This document shows positions 28,445 to 38,356 of a DNA stretch of 64,000 nt, piece by piece. Every line of letters starts with the position of its first letter. The stretch's first letter is position 1. Under the pieces are notes generated by a model that did not search any database, was not told the DNA's origin, and saw nothing but the letters and a program-made list of their open reading frames with translations. The stretch comes from Sodalis praecaptivus (lineage in GTDB: Bacteria > Pseudomonadota > Gammaproteobacteria > Enterobacterales > Enterobacteriaceae): assembly GCF_000517425.1 (NCBI RefSeq), contig NZ_CP006569.1, forward strand, positions 3,152,760 through 3,216,759, in the 5' to 3' direction. Both the position numbers and the translations under genes were made by a program.

Positions 28445-29461
28445 ATGTCAGTCCTGGTTACAGGTGGAAGCGGTTACATCGGCAGCCACACCTGTTTGCA
28501 GCTTATCGCTGCCGGCATCACGCCCGTGATTGTCGACAACCTATGTAACAGCAAAAGTGCCGTCGTGGCGACCCTTGGCCGATTAAGCGGCCACACGCCG
28601 GCGTTTTATCAAGGCGACATACGCGACCGGCAACTACTGGCGAAGATTTTCGCCGAGCACGAGATTGAGGCGGTAATTCACTTCGCCGGTCTGAAGGCGG
28701 TAGGCGAATCGGTCAATCTTCCTATCGACTATTATGATAATAACGTTTACGGCACTCTTGCCCTGGTAGCAGCTATGCGGGAGGCCGGCGTTGTCAACCT
28801 GATTTTCAGCTCCTCGGCCACCGTTTACGGCGTTCAGCCCGTCACCCCTTACGACGAAAGCTTGCCCACCGGGCATCCCGCCAGCCCCTACGGCCGCAGC
28901 AAATTGATGGTCGAGCAGATACTTCAAGATCTGCAGCATGCCGATCCCCGCTGGAGCATCAGCCTATTGCGCTATTTCAATCCGGTCGGCGCCCATCCTT
29001 CGGGCGAGATGGGAGAAGATCCGCAGGGGATGCCGAACAATCTGATGCCCTTTATTGCCCAGGTCGCGGTGGGACGTCGCCCCTCTCTGGCGATTTACGG
29101 CAATGATTTTCCGACGCCGGACGGTACCGGCGTTCGTGACTATATTCATGTTTTAGATTTGGCCGACGGCCATCTTGCTGCGCTGACCACGCTGCGCGAC
29201 CGGCCCGGCGTGCATATCTATAATCTGGGCTCGGGCAAAGGGCATAGCGTGCTGGAAGTGGTGGAAGCCTTCAGCCAGGCGTGCGGTAAGCCACTGCCTT
29301 ACCATTTCGCCCCCCGACGCGACGGCGATCTGGCCGCCTACTGGGCAGCGCCGGAAAAGGCCGCGCGGGAATTGAACTGGCGTGTCACCCGAACGCTGGA
29401 AGATATGGTCCGCGACACCTGGCGTTGGCAGTCCCGGCACCCGAACGGCTACCCGGACTAA
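28445..29461 (+). CDS. galE: UDP-glucose 4-epimerase
   Basis: A 338-residue short-chain dehydrogenase-type epimerase that interconverts UDP-galactose and UDP-glucose. The NAD-binding GGSGYIGSHTC (7-17) is complete, as are the serine block IFSSSATVYG and the YGRSK catalytic tyrosine and lysine; the substrate-binding FNPVGAHPSGEMGEDP is present. The length equals E. coli GalE. It is the first gene of galETKM, with AAGGGAG before the ATG and an internal Gal operator near its start. Confidence 0.98.
   Translation: MSVLVTGGSGYIGSHTCLQLIAAGITPVIVDNLCNSKSAVVATLGRLSGHTPAFYQGDIRDRQLLAKIFAEHEIEAVIHFAGLKAVGESVNLPIDYYDNNVYGTLALVAAMREAGVVNLIFSSSATVYGVQPVTPYDESLPTGHPASPYGRSKLMVEQILQDLQHADPRWSISLLRYFNPVGAHPSGEMGEDPQGMPNNLMPFIAQVAVGRRPSLAIYGNDFPTPDGTGVRDYIHVLDLADGHLAALTTLRDRPGVHIYNLGSGKGHSVLEVVEAFSQACGKPLPYHFAPRRDGDLAAYWAAPEKAARELNWRVTRTLEDMVRDTWRWQSRHPNGYPD
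28464..28479. promoter_or_regulatory. Internal Gal operator OI inside galE
   Basis: GTGGAAGCGGTTACAT differs from the E. coli OI site (GTGGTAGCGGTTACAT) by one base. It lies within the codons for the NAD-binding loop. Its centre is 110 bp from that of OE, close to the E. coli spacing, so the loop formed by GalR tetramer with HU is likely kept. Confidence 0.75.
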
Positions 29462-29470
29462 GGAGATCTT

Positions 29471-30523
29471 ATGCAACCGTTTAATCCCGTCGATCATCCC
29501 CATCGACGTTATAATCCCTTGACCGGTCAATGGATCCTGGTTTCACCTCACCGGGCCAAGCGCCCCTGGCAAGGCCAGCAGGAAACGCCTTCAGCGCAAA
29601 CCCTGCCGGCGCACGATCCGGACTGCTACCTTTGTCCGGGCAACACCCGCATTACCGGCGATCGTAATCCCGATTACCGCACCACGCACGTGTTTACCAA
29701 CGATTTTGCCGCGCTTATGCCGGATACCCCCGACGCGCCGCCCAGCGATGATCCGCTGTTTCGTAGCCAAAGCGCCCGCGGTACCAGCCGGGTAATCTGC
29801 TTCTCTCCGGACCACAGTAAAACGCTTCCCGAGCTGTCGCTGCCGGCGCTTGAGGCGGTGATCGCCACCTGGCGCGAGCAAAGCGCGGAACTGGGTAACA
29901 CCTATCCCTGGGTACAGGTGTTTGAGAACAAAGGCGCCGCCATGGGCTGCTCCAATCCCCATCCCCACGGGCAGATTTGGGCCAACAGTTTCCTGCCCAA
30001 CGAAGCCGAACGCGAAGACCGTTTACAGCGAGAGTATTACCGGCAGCAGGGGTCCTCCCTGCTCTTGGACTATGCCGCCCGTGAGCTGGCCGACGGGGCG
30101 CGCACCGTAGTAGAGACGCGCCACTGGCTGGCGGTCGTGCCTTACTGGGCCGCGTGGCCGTTTGAAACGCTGCTGCTGCCCAAACGCCCTATTCAGCGCC
30201 TGCCCGATCTTGACGGCGAGTCAAGCGCCGACCTGGCGCTGGCCCTGAAAAAGCTCACCAGCCGCTACGACAACCTGTTCCAATGTTCTTTCCCTTACTC
30301 CATGGGCTGGCACGGCGCGCCCTTTACCGACGGCGACCATGCACATTGGCAATTACATGCGCATTTTTATCCGCCGCTGCTGCGCTCCGCCACGGTACGT
30401 AAATTTATGGTCGGCTATGAAATGCTGGCGGAAACCCAGCGCGATCTGACCGCGGAACAAGCCGCCGAACGCCTGCGCGCGGTCAGCGAAAATCATTTTC
30501 GGCAATCTGGAGCCTCAATATGA
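29471..30523 (+). CDS. galT: Galactose-1-phosphate uridylyltransferase
   Basis: A 350-residue HIT-superfamily enzyme exchanging UMP between UDP-glucose and galactose-1-phosphate. It begins [19 protein letters not shown]; zinc-ligand cysteines are in CYLCPGN, and the catalytic HPH triad lies in [14 protein letters not shown]. The C-terminal half has [12 protein letters not shown] and [16 protein letters not shown] with metal-binding histidines. It follows galE by 9 bp and overlaps galK by four bases. Confidence 0.98.
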   Translation: MQPFNPVDHPHRRYNPLTGQWILVSPHRAKRPWQGQQETPSAQTLPAHDPDCYLCPGNTRITGDRNPDYRTTHVFTNDFAALMPDTPDAPPSDDPLFRSQSARGTSRVICFSPDHSKTLPELSLPALEAVIATWREQSAELGNTYPWVQVFENKGAAMGCSNPHPHGQIWANSFLPNEAEREDRLQREYYRQQGSSLLLDYAARELADGARTVVETRHWLAVVPYWAAWPFETLLLPKRPIQRLPDLDGESSADLALALKKLTSRYDNLFQCSFPYSMGWHGAPFTDGDHAHWQLHAHFYPPLLRSATVRKFMVGYEMLAETQRDLTAEQAAERLRAVSENHFRQSGASI

Positions 30524-31668
30524 GTTTACAAAACACCACTGAAACCGTTTTTCGCGACGCCTTTGGCTATGATGCCACCCTGACGGTGAAAGCCCCCGGC
30601 CGGGTTAATCTCATCGGCGAGCATACCGATTATAACGACGGCTTCGTGCTCCCCTGCGCGATCGATTACGAGACGGTGATTAGCTGCGCCCGCCGTGACG
30701 ATCGCAAAATTCGGGTTATTGCCGTGGACTATGACCGCCAGCACGATATTTTTTCTCTGGATGAGCCAATTTTATCCCATGCCGATCAGCAATGGTCCAA
30801 TTATGTTCGCGGGGTGGTAAAACATTTACAGCGGCGGGATGGGCGTTTTGGCGGCGCCGACCTGGTGATAAGCGGCAATGTCCCCCAGGGCGCCGGCCTG
30901 AGTTCGTCGGCGGCGCTGGAGGTTGCCGTGGGCAAAGCGCTGCAATCGCTTTATCACCTATCGGTGGATAACGTGGCGCTGGCGCTTAACGGACAAGAAG
31001 CGGAAAATCAGTTCGTCGGCTGTAACTGCGGCATTATGGATCAGCTGATTTCTGCGCTGGGCAAAGACAACCACGCTTTGTTAATCGACTGCCGTACCCT
31101 GGGTACGCGCGCGGTGCCGATGCCGGACAATGTCGCGGTGGTGATCGTCAATTCCAACGTCAAACGCGGCCTGGTGGACAGTGAATACAACGCCCGCCGC
31201 GAGCAGTGTGAAACCGGCGCGCGCTTCTTCGCGGTGGAAAAACTGCGCGATGTCGCGCTGGAACAATTTGAGGCGGTGGCCCATGAACTCGATGACACGG
31301 TCGCCAAGCGGGTGCGCCACGTGTTAAGCGAAAATGCGCGCACGCTGGCCGCGGCCGATGCGCTGGCGGCAGGCGATCTTAGGCTGATGGGCCGTTTGAT
31401 GGCTGAATCTCACGCCTCAATGCGCGACGATTTTGAAATTACCGTGCCGGCCATCGACACCCTGGTCACGATCATCAAAGGGGAGATTGGCGAGGCGGGC
31501 GGCGTACGTATGACCGGCGGCGGTTTCGGTGGTTGCGTCGTGGCGCTGGTGCCCGCCGACCGCGTAGAGGGCGTACGGGCGGCCGTGGCAAAACACTACC
31601 AGCCACAAACCGGTTTGCAAGCAACGTTTTATGTCTGTCACGCCAGTGAAGGAGCAGGGGTATGCTGA
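30520..31668 (+). CDS. galK: Galactokinase
   Basis: A 382-residue GHMP kinase that phosphorylates galactose at C1. The galactose-binding signature [16 protein letters not shown] (about 28-43), the ATP-binding [15 protein letters not shown] (about 122-136) and the C-terminal [13 protein letters not shown] are all present. Length matches E. coli GalK (382). The start overlaps galT by four bases and the end overlaps galM by seven, so expression is coupled. Confidence 0.98.
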   Translation: MSLQNTTETVFRDAFGYDATLTVKAPGRVNLIGEHTDYNDGFVLPCAIDYETVISCARRDDRKIRVIAVDYDRQHDIFSLDEPILSHADQQWSNYVRGVVKHLQRRDGRFGGADLVISGNVPQGAGLSSSAALEVAVGKALQSLYHLSVDNVALALNGQEAENQFVGCNCGIMDQLISALGKDNHALLIDCRTLGTRAVPMPDNVAVVIVNSNVKRGLVDSEYNARREQCETGARFFAVEKLRDVALEQFEAVAHELDDTVAKRVRHVLSENARTLAAADALAAGDLRLMGRLMAESHASMRDDFEITVPAIDTLVTIIKGEIGEAGGVRMTGGGFGGCVVALVPADRVEGVRAAVAKHYQPQTGLQATFYVCHASEGAGVC

Positions 31669-32708
31669 AAGAGTATGAATCGGGCCAGGCGCCCGACGGC
31701 CAGCCGTTTCGGCTGGTCACCCTCGGCAACGACCAGGGGTTTCAGGTCATCCTGATGGACTGGGGCGCGACCTGGCTCTCCTGCCAGGTGCCGCTACTGG
31801 CGGGGGGGACGCGCGAAGTTCTGCTGGGTTGTCCCACCCCGATGGACTATTTGCGCCAAAACGCCTACCTCGGCGCCACCGTCGGCCGTTATGCCAACCG
31901 CATTCGCGGGGCCACATTGAGCCACGACGGTAAGCGTTTTACGCTGGCCGCCAATCAGGGCGAACATCAGTTGCACGGCGGGCCGGAGGGGTTCCATAAC
32001 CGCCGCTGGCAGCAGGTGGAGCAGGATCAGACCTCGGTGCTGTACCGGCTGCATTCCGCCGACGGCGATCAGGGCTATCCGGGCAATCTGGTAGCGGACG
32101 TACGCTATACCGTCACCGAGGATAACGCGTTACAAATCGATTACCACGCTACGGTGGATAAGCCCTGCCCGGTCAATCTCACCAATCACGGTTATTTCCA
32201 CCTTGACGGCGCCAACAGCGATATTCGCCAGCAGCGCCTGCAAATCATGGCCAACCAATATCTGCCGGTGGATAGTGAGGGCATTCCCTGCGCCGATCCG
32301 ACCGATGTTGACAACACCGGCATGGATTTCCGCCAGCCAAAAACGATCGCCGCCGACTTCCTGCGCGATCGCGATCAGCAGCGCATGAAGGGTTACGACC
32401 ACGGTTATCTGCTGTATCCGGGCCTGAGCAGCGCCGAGGAACCCGCGGCCCGTCTTTGGTCGGCCGACGGCGAAGTCCAAATGGAGGTGTTTACCACAGC
32501 GCCGGCCCTTCAGCTCTATACCGGCAATTTTCTCGCCGGCACGCCGGCTCGCCAAGGCGGCGAATATCTCAACTACAGCGGCGTCGCGCTGGAAAGCGAA
32601 TTTTTACCCGACAGTCCCCATCATCCAGAATGGCCGCAGCCCGCATGCTGGCTAAAGCCGACGGAAGCCTACGCTTCGCAAACCCGTTACCGGTTCCTGG
32701 CGCTGTAA
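31662..32708 (+). CDS. galM: Aldose 1-epimerase (mutarotase)
   Basis: A 348-residue beta-sandwich enzyme that interconverts the alpha and beta anomers of galactose. [26 protein letters not shown] and the [11 protein letters not shown] segment contain the catalytic histidines; the final glutamate is in [14 protein letters not shown]. It is the last gene of galETKM, with GGAGCAGGGG before the ATG. Confidence 0.96.
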   Translation: MLKEYESGQAPDGQPFRLVTLGNDQGFQVILMDWGATWLSCQVPLLAGGTREVLLGCPTPMDYLRQNAYLGATVGRYANRIRGATLSHDGKRFTLAANQGEHQLHGGPEGFHNRRWQQVEQDQTSVLYRLHSADGDQGYPGNLVADVRYTVTEDNALQIDYHATVDKPCPVNLTNHGYFHLDGANSDIRQQRLQIMANQYLPVDSEGIPCADPTDVDNTGMDFRQPKTIAADFLRDRDQQRMKGYDHGYLLYPGLSSAEEPAARLWSADGEVQMEVFTTAPALQLYTGNFLAGTPARQGGEYLNYSGVALESEFLPDSPHHPEWPQPACWLKPTEAYASQTRYRFLAL

Positions 32709-32753
32709 ACGGTTTGCTTGTGAGATTTATTCCTGCTGTCGGCCCCCTGGCGG

Positions 32754-32783
32754 TTGCCGCCTGATATAAGCAGGCCATATAAT
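32754..32783 (+). promoter_or_regulatory. gpmA promoter
   Basis: TTGCCG at 32754 and a perfect TATAAT at 32778 are separated by 18 bp. This would start transcription about 40 bp before the gpmA ATG and separates its expression from the gal operon. Confidence 0.6.
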
Positions 32784-32828
32784 GCGTGGAGTTATCATGA
32801 AAATCTTAGGACTTTGAGGAGTCGCGTA

Positions 32829-33581
32829 ATGGCTGTAACTAAACTGGTTCTGATACGTCACGGCGAAAGCCAGTGGAACAATGAAAACCGTTTCACCGGT
32901 TGGACCGATGTTGACCTGTCTGACAAGGGCCGCACCGAAGCGAAGCAAGCGGGCCAGGTACTGAAAGCGGAAGGCTATGTGTTTGATTTCGCCTATACCT
33001 CTGTACTGAAGCGCGCCATTCACACCCTGTGGGGCGTCCTGGACGAACTGGATCAGGCCTGGCTGCCGGTGGAAAAATCCTGGCGTCTAAACGAGCGCCA
33101 TTACGGTGCGCTGCAGGGACTTAATAAAGCCGAAACCGCGGAAAAATACGGCGATGAACAGGTAAAACAGTGGCGTCGCGGTTTTGCGATCACCCCGCCG
33201 GAACTGACCCGCGAGGACGAGCGTTTCCCGGGACACGATGCGCGTTATGCCAACTTGACCGCCGCCGAACTGCCCACCACCGAAAGCCTGGCGTTAACCA
33301 TCGATCGCGTGATTCCTTACTGGAACGAAACGATTCTGCCTCGTATGAAGAGCGGTGAACGGATCATTATCGCCGCCCACGGCAACTCCATTCGAGCCAT
33401 GGTGAAATTCCTGGACAATCTGAGCGAAGAAGAGATTCTGGAACTGAACATTCCGACCGGCGTACCGCTGGTGTACGAATTCGACGACAATATGAAGCCG
33501 ATTAAGCACTACTACCTCGGCAACGCTGACGAGATCGCCGCCAAGGCCGCCGCGGTCGCTAATCAGGGTAAAGCGAAATAA
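32829..33581 (+). CDS. gpmA: 2,3-bisphosphoglycerate-dependent phosphoglycerate mutase
   Basis: A 250-residue glycolytic mutase interconverting 2- and 3-phosphoglycerate. The catalytic phosphohistidine is in [12 protein letters not shown] (about 11), with [12 protein letters not shown] and the second histidine in [12 protein letters not shown]. The length matches the E. coli protein. The ATG at 32829 is chosen by homology over 32754; TGAGGAGTCG precedes it. Its T-run terminator follows about 35 bp after the stop. Confidence 0.98.
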   Translation: MAVTKLVLIRHGESQWNNENRFTGWTDVDLSDKGRTEAKQAGQVLKAEGYVFDFAYTSVLKRAIHTLWGVLDELDQAWLPVEKSWRLNERHYGALQGLNKAETAEKYGDEQVKQWRRGFAITPPELTREDERFPGHDARYANLTAAELPTTESLALTIDRVIPYWNETILPRMKSGERIIIAAHGNSIRAMVKFLDNLSEEEILELNIPTGVPLVYEFDDNMKPIKHYYLGNADEIAAKAAAVANQGKAK

Positions 33582-33614
33582 CCGACGCGCCCCGCTGAGG
33601 GCGCCAAGACGACG

Positions 33615-33662
33615 CCGCGCCGGCGCCGCCCTTATCGGGGAGGTCCGGCGCGGTTTTTTTTT
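33615..33662 (+). terminator. Rho-independent terminator of gpmA
   Basis: A perfect nine-base stem (CCGCGCCGG at 33615 and CCGGCGCGG at 33645) is followed by nine T residues. The end of the T-run touches the aroG stop codon, so the convergent genes share almost no intergenic space here. Confidence 0.9.
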
Positions 33663-34713
33663 AGTTCTGCCGGCGCGCGCGCACCGCCTGCGCAAGCTGC
33701 TTCAGCATGTTTTCGGTATCGTCCCAACCGATGCAGGCGTCCGTCACGCTCTGGCCATACACCAGCGCACCCGGCTCGGCGCCCTGGTTCCCTTCCACCA
33801 GATGACTTTCCACCATCACCCCGATAATACCGGTTTCACCCGCAGCTAACTGTTCACAGACATCTTCCGCCACGGTCATTTGCTTTTTAAACTGTTTGCT
33901 GCTGTTGGCGTGACTGCAATCGATCATCACCAGCGCCGGCAGCCCGGCCTTGGTGAGCCCTTCCTTCACGGCCTGCACGTGATGGGTGCTGTAGTTGGGC
34001 TCGCGGCCGCCGCGCAAAATGATATGACAGTCGGCGTTGCCGCTGGTGTTGACGATAGCGGAATGCCCCCATTTGGTGACCGACAAAAAGCAGTGCGGCG
34101 CGCCGGCGGCGTTGATGGCGTCAATGGCAACTTTAATGGTGCCGTCGGTGCCGTTTTTGAAACCCACCGGGCAGGAAAGCCCGGAAGCCAGCTCACGGTG
34201 CACCTGAGATTCGGTGGTGCGGGCGCCGATGGCGCCCCAGCTCATCAAATCAGCCAGATATTGCGGGGTGATCATATCGAGGAACTCGCCCGCCGCGGGC
34301 AGGCCGCTGTCGTTAATCGCCAACAATAAACGGCGCGCGATACGCAGACCCTCGTTGATTTGGAAACTGCCGTCCATGTGGGGATCGTTGATTAGCCCTT
34401 TCCAGCCGACCGTGGTGCGCGGTTTCTCAAAGTACACCCGCATGACCACCTCCAGCTCGCCGCTCAGGCTTTCGCGCAGTTTAAGCAGGCGTCCGGCATA
34501 TTCAAGAGCGGCTTGCGGATCGTGAATCGAACAGGGGCCAACCACTACCAGTAGACGATCATCATTACCTTTGAGGATCTTGTGAACAGCCGAACGCGCG
34601 GCGGAAACGGTGCTCGCAGCGCGGTCCGTCGCCGGATATTTTTCCAATAATGCTACCGGCGGCAGCAACTCGTTGATCTCGGTAATGCGTAAATCATCAT
34701 TTTGGTAATTCAT
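33661..34713 (-). CDS. aroG: 3-deoxy-7-phosphoheptulonate synthase, Phe-sensitive type
   Basis: A 350-residue class I DAHP synthase that starts aromatic amino-acid synthesis from PEP and erythrose-4-phosphate. LLVVVGPCSIHDPQAALEYA, MRVYFEKPRTTVGWKGLIND, WGAIGARTTESQVHRELASG, PVGFKNGTDG, and VMIDCSHANSSKQ with the metal-binding cysteine and histidine are visible. It resembles AroG more than AroF or AroH, and the position beside gpmA is that of E. coli aroG. I saw no convincing TyrR box. The ATG at 34713 gives the standard length. Confidence 0.97.
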   Translation of the reverse strand: MNYQNDDLRITEINELLPPVALLEKYPATDRAASTVSAARSAVHKILKGNDDRLLVVVGPCSIHDPQAALEYAGRLLKLRESLSGELEVVMRVYFEKPRTTVGWKGLINDPHMDGSFQINEGLRIARRLLLAINDSGLPAAGEFLDMITPQYLADLMSWGAIGARTTESQVHRELASGLSCPVGFKNGTDGTIKVAIDAINAAGAPHCFLSVTKWGHSAIVNTSGNADCHIILRGGREPNYSTHHVQAVKEGLTKAGLPALVMIDCSHANSSKQFKKQMTVAEDVCEQLAAGETGIIGVMVESHLVEGNQGAEPGALVYGQSVTDACIGWDDTENMLKQLAQAVRARRQN

Positions 34714-34812
34714 GTTAAATCTGCTTAGCTCCAGGCACGACGACAAGATTAAAAAAGGCGATCCAATCTATCCCTTGTGGTGCAGGCTGTAAATCCACAA
34801 AGCGTTATTAAA

Positions 34813-34835
34813 AGCCAATAAATTTGATATTGGCT
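34813..34835. repeat. Perfect 8 bp inverted repeat upstream of aroG
   Basis: AGCCAATA and TATTGGCT flank a seven-base spacer, in the AT-rich gap between aroG and ybgS. It is about 100 bp from the aroG start and could be an operator; no known regulator is recognised. Confidence 0.5.
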
Positions 34836-35004
34836 AATTCTTTACTATGCTTAATTTATGATAAGCCAAAGATAACCGGCACTTAACTCCGGTCAGCGCC
34901 GGCTTTCATTTTTTTTCGCAGCGGGATGCTCTGTGTCTCGACATTCTCTCTCCAACAGGTTTTTACCTGCGGGGCTTTACCAAAACGGGTTAAGAGGAAA
35001 AACT

Positions 35005-35373
35005 ATGCAGACGAACATCAGCAAAAAAATGGCAATGCTTTTTCTTACCACGGCTATGACGCTCGGGAGTGGCGCAGTACTGGCGGCACCCGGCACGGGA
35101 TCTAACGCGGGCGGCAGCGACGGCGGCGTGCCTGAACTGCAAAATAACGCCCCCAATAGCGTTGATAATAAAGATATCAATAATAGCAGCACTAACACTA
35201 ATACCACCGGCACCACCACCGGTACCGATGCTTCCGGCCTGAATAAAACCGAGCAGCATAAAAACACCATGTGTAAAGACGGCCGTTGCCCGGACGTCAA
35301 TAAGAAAGTAGAAACCGGTACCACCGGTACCGGATCGCCCGACGGTACCAAAACTGACGGTACAACGCAGTAA
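35005..35373 (+). CDS. ybgS: YbgS-like small secreted protein
   Basis: A 122-residue protein with a signal peptide (KKMAMLFLTTAMTLGSGAVLAA) and a mature part rich in Asn, Thr, Gly and Asp. The C-terminal block EQHKNTMCKDGRCPDVNKKV, and the ending KTDGTTQ, are nearly the same as in E. coli YbgS, whereas the middle is diverged low-complexity sequence. It is periplasmic or exported; the function is unknown in the family. The two cysteines (CKDGRC) could form a disulfide. The ATG at 35005 has AAGAGGA upstream. Position next to aroG and zitB equals E. coli. Confidence 0.9.
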   Translation: MQTNISKKMAMLFLTTAMTLGSGAVLAAPGTGSNAGGSDGGVPELQNNAPNSVDNKDINNSSTNTNTTGTTTGTDASGLNKTEQHKNTMCKDGRCPDVNKKVETGTTGTGSPDGTKTDGTTQ

Positions 35374-35462
35374 GCCGCGACGGAAGCCGCGACGGGACTG
35401 TCAGCCGGCTTCGTTGCCCGCCCTCCGGTCGGTTCGTTGCACGCCCTCCGGTCGGGCAGATA

Positions 35463-35489
35463 AAATCAGGCGCTGCCTGATTTTTTTTT
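35463..35489 (+). terminator. Rho-independent terminator of ybgS
   Basis: AAATCAGGC and GCCTGATTT form a stem around a three-base loop, followed by a run of T. It lies about 90 bp after the ybgS stop. Confidence 0.85.
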
Positions 35490-35623
35490 ACTCGCGTGGC
35501 TTCGTCGCCAGCAGCTGGACAAGCCGGGCCAACGATTTTGCCAAGCGCGTTCTGGGATTGACTAGCCCTCTACGGGTCTCTCGCTCCCGCTCCGAGGCAA
35601 GCGGAGATGGCCCGCAGATGCCA

Positions 35624-35826
35624 GTACCCAGCCGATGCCTGTACTCAGTAGTCGCCTGTATCCAGCGGATGCCTTTAGCCAGCAGATGATTATGCCTGTA
35701 CTCAGCAAATGCTTGTGCCTGTACTCAGCAGATGCTTGCGCTTGTGTCTGTACTCAGCAGTCGCCTGTGCCTGAACCCAGCAAATGATTGTGCCTGTACC
35801 CAGCAGATGCTTGTGCCTGTACCCAT
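35624..35826. repeat. Degenerate tandem repeat with 17/23/29 bp units
   Basis: About nine units share the pattern GTACYCAGCAGATGCTTGTGCCT, some shortened by six bases (lacking TTGTGC-like text) and one extended by six. The six-base step in unit length suggests internal slippage of a hexamer-like segment. It shows no coding content. Confidence 0.8.
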
Positions 35827-36053
35827 GGGGGAGCGGCGCACGCGCAGGCGTGAAACCTCTACGCGTATACCCGGAAGGCGGAGCCTTGGCCGCGATAGCG
35901 GGCGACAATGCGTAGGTGAAAACGCGAGGACTAAGCCTAAACTGATAGGGTAATGCGGCCAATAACCGATATACTCTGTAGGCTACCCGGGCCGAGAACG
36001 AACACAGGCGAAGCGGCCAGCGGCCGTTTAGCGCCAGACAGACAGGAAAATTT

Positions 36054-37061
36054 ATGCCGGCAGATCCTCTCCATTCCCACGCACCTGTAGCCGCAACGCA
36101 GGCGCACCACGGCGGTCACCGCGGGCACCGACATGACCACCCGTCCCCTGATGCGCAAACGGGCGCGCATAAACGCCTGCTGGCGGCTTTTGTCGTTACG
36201 GCGCTGTTCATGCTTGTCGAGGCGGTCGGCGGCTGGCTATCGGGATCGCTGGCGTTGCTGGCGGACGCCGGGCATATGCTGACCGATACCGCCGCGCTGC
36301 TGATGGCATTGCTGGCGGTACGTTTTGCCGCCCGCCGACCCAATAGCCGCCACACCTTCGGTTATCTGCGTTTGACCACGCTGGCGGCGTTTCTCAATGC
36401 GCTGGCGCTGCTGTTTATCACGGTGATGATCGTCTGGGAAGCCGCGCATCGCTTTCTCGCCCCCCAACCCATCGCGGGCTGGACCATGATGTCCATCGCC
36501 GTCGCCGGGCTGGTGGCGAACATAGTCTCGTTCTGGCTGCTGCACGGCGGCAGCGGCGAAAAGAATATTAATCTGCGCGCGGCGGCGCTGCATGTTTTGG
36601 GGGATTTGCTTGGTTCGGTCGGCGCCATTATCGCCGCACTGGTGATCCTCTATACCGGTTGGCTACCCATCGACCCGCTGCTGTCGATTCTGGTTTCTTG
36701 TCTGGTGCTGCGCAGCGGCTGGCGGTTGCTGCGTGAAAGCCTGCACGAGCTGTTGGAAGGCACTCCACAGCAGTTTGATATTGAGAAACTCAAGCGCGAA
36801 ATGACGCGCAATATCCCCGAAGTGCGCAATATTCATCATGTCCATCTCTGGCAGGTCGGCGAGCGGCCGTTAATGACGCTGCATGTGCAGGTCATTCCCC
36901 CCCGCGACCATGACGGGCTCTTGCACCGCATTCAGGATTATCTGCTGGAGCACTATCACATCGGGCACGCGACCATCCAAATGGAGTATCAGCGCTGCGA
37001 AGAGGATCATTGCGTTATCCATCAGAGCGCGGTGAACCTGCACGCCCATCACCCTCATTAA
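36054..37061 (+). CDS. zitB: Zinc efflux transporter ZitB (cation diffusion facilitator)
   Basis: A 335-residue inner-membrane Zn2+/H+ antiporter of the CDF family. It has a His-rich N-terminus, six membrane helices beginning [19 protein letters not shown], metal-site residues in [15 protein letters not shown] and [12 protein letters not shown], and a cytosolic C-terminal domain starting about residue 220 ([19 protein letters not shown]). A histidine-rich end (HAHHPH) completes it. Alignment to E. coli ZitB is continuous. The gene is between ybgS and the position of pnuC. Confidence 0.94.
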   Translation: MPADPLHSHAPVAATQAHHGGHRGHRHDHPSPDAQTGAHKRLLAAFVVTALFMLVEAVGGWLSGSLALLADAGHMLTDTAALLMALLAVRFAARRPNSRHTFGYLRLTTLAAFLNALALLFITVMIVWEAAHRFLAPQPIAGWTMMSIAVAGLVANIVSFWLLHGGSGEKNINLRAAALHVLGDLLGSVGAIIAALVILYTGWLPIDPLLSILVSCLVLRSGWRLLRESLHELLEGTPQQFDIEKLKREMTRNIPEVRNIHHVHLWQVGERPLMTLHVQVIPPRDHDGLLHRIQDYLLEHYHIGHATIQMEYQRCEEDHCVIHQSAVNLHAHHPH

Positions 37062-37235
37062 CCTCGCTGGATCCTCGGCCGGGCCGTAACCCGGCCAAAG
37101 GGTTGACGTTGCCGCCGACTCTTTCCCTTTTGCTAGGCAACCGCTAATCGCGCGCCGAAGGGGGTGGCCCGCAGCCAAAACCGAGGGCTGTTCGCCGCTA
37201 GCCGGTAGCCCAGCTGAAAATTGTCTGCTGATTCT

Positions 37236-37330
37236 CGATAGCCGATAGCCAAAAACACCCGGTGTTGGCCGATTGTCGATTAGCGATAGCCGATAGCCAA
37301 AAACACCCGGTGTTGGCCGATTGTCGATTA
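37236..37330. repeat. 48 bp direct repeat, two identical copies
   Basis: The 47 bp copies at 37236-37282 and 37284-37330 are identical and contain CGATAGCCGATAGCC, an AAACACCCGGTGTT palindrome and GGCCGATTGTCGATTA. The short GATAGCC motif inside is a relative of the GATTGCC unit next to it. Confidence 0.9.
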
Positions 37331-37397
<67 letters not shown>

Positions 37398-37426
37398 ACA
37401 AGGTTAAACCGAACGTGGCGGCGGAA

Positions 37427-38161
37427 TCAAACGACAATAAAGTGACTCGCCAGGGAGCCGTTTGCCAGGCGGTGGATCATCAGCGCGGGGGGATCGGCCA
37501 CGGGGGGGATTGTCGCCGACCCCAACCACAACGGGTTGGCGGGGCAAATCGAGCCAGAGAGGTAGGCGGGTATGCCCGCCAGCGTCCCTGCCGCGGGGCG
37601 ATGCGCATGGCCTGTCGCCAGCGCAAGCGGTCGACGCGGATGATCGCGCAGTAGCGTGCCCAACGCCGCCGATCCTCCGCACATGATGCGATCCATGGGC
37701 GCGATACCGCACTCAAACACGTGATGATGTAAAAACAGCAATGACGCCGCGGGCCCTTTTGCCGACAACGCATCGCGCAGCCACGGCAGATGTTCCGCCA
37801 CCTGACCCGCCGCGGTTCCCTCCACGGTAGTATCCAGGCCGATAAGACGCAATTCTTTAAAATCCACCGCAAAATGTAGCGGCCCCTTTCCCCCGTCGGT
37901 CCAGTAGCGCGCGTTCAAGACGGTGCGCATAGCGGCCCTGTCATCGGAATTCCCCGGTAGTATAAAAGCGGGATAGGGTCGGGTAGCCAGTCGAGCCGCT
38001 ATCGCCGAATAGCCCTCGATCTCGCCATTATCTATCAGGTCGCCGGTGAGGACGAGAACGTCCGGCGCGATCCTATCAAGCCATGCCAGGGCACGATCCA
38101 GCCGGGACAGGTTATCGTTATCGGCTGCCGCATGAATGTCTGAGATTTGAGCGATAAGCAC
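37427..38161 (-). CDS. Calcineurin-like metallophosphoesterase
   Basis: A 244-residue protein of the CpdA/Icc-like class III phosphodiesterase group. The metal-binding motifs are ISDIH (6-10), LTGDLID, LPGNSDD, FLHHHVFE and TGHAHRP, in the right order and spacing for a binuclear metal site. E. coli CpdA hydrolyses cAMP; here the substrate could be a cyclic nucleotide or another phosphodiester. The gene occupies the place of pnuC downstream of nadA (195 bp gap). It is a bit shorter than CpdA (275), and the sequence is not close enough to call it CpdA. Confidence 0.8.
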   Translation of the reverse strand: MLIAQISDIHAAADNDNLSRLDRALAWLDRIAPDVLVLTGDLIDNGEIEGYSAIAARLATRPYPAFILPGNSDDRAAMRTVLNARYWTDGGKGPLHFAVDFKELRLIGLDTTVEGTAAGQVAEHLPWLRDALSAKGPAASLLFLHHHVFECGIAPMDRIMCGGSAALGTLLRDHPRRPLALATGHAHRPAAGTLAGIPAYLSGSICPANPLWLGSATIPPVADPPALMIHRLANGSLASHFIVV

Positions 38162-38356
38162 GTCTGGCTCCTGTCATCGCGCCCGCTACGGCCACGTGGC
38201 GCCGGTTTGCGGCCTGCTAAGCCGAGCTCGCCCGCTCAGGCGCAACCCGCGCACCACTCTGCGCGGCTGTCAGCTCAGGCATCAATATTTACCAGGCAGC
38301 CTGTTTAGCTCAGCCAGGGCCCCCGTCTGCACGGCGGCCCGCCCCCCGCAATAATC

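Larger units (their letters stand above)
35374..36053. other. Intergenic region with a terminator and a degenerate repeat
   Basis: No gene is supported in this 680 bp gap between ybgS and zitB. It contains the ybgS terminator and the 17-29 bp repeat array described separately. GCCCTCCGGTCGG occurs twice close together at about 35420-35455. The zitB promoter must be in the right part (35840-36050). Confidence 0.5.

Noticed and set aside
34780-34800. TyrR box upstream of aroG
   Set aside because: TGTAAA is present at about 34787, but the second arm (TTTACA after six bases) is missing.
35617-35826. CRISPR array
   Set aside because: Units are contiguous and of variable length, with no distinct spacers and no cas genes.
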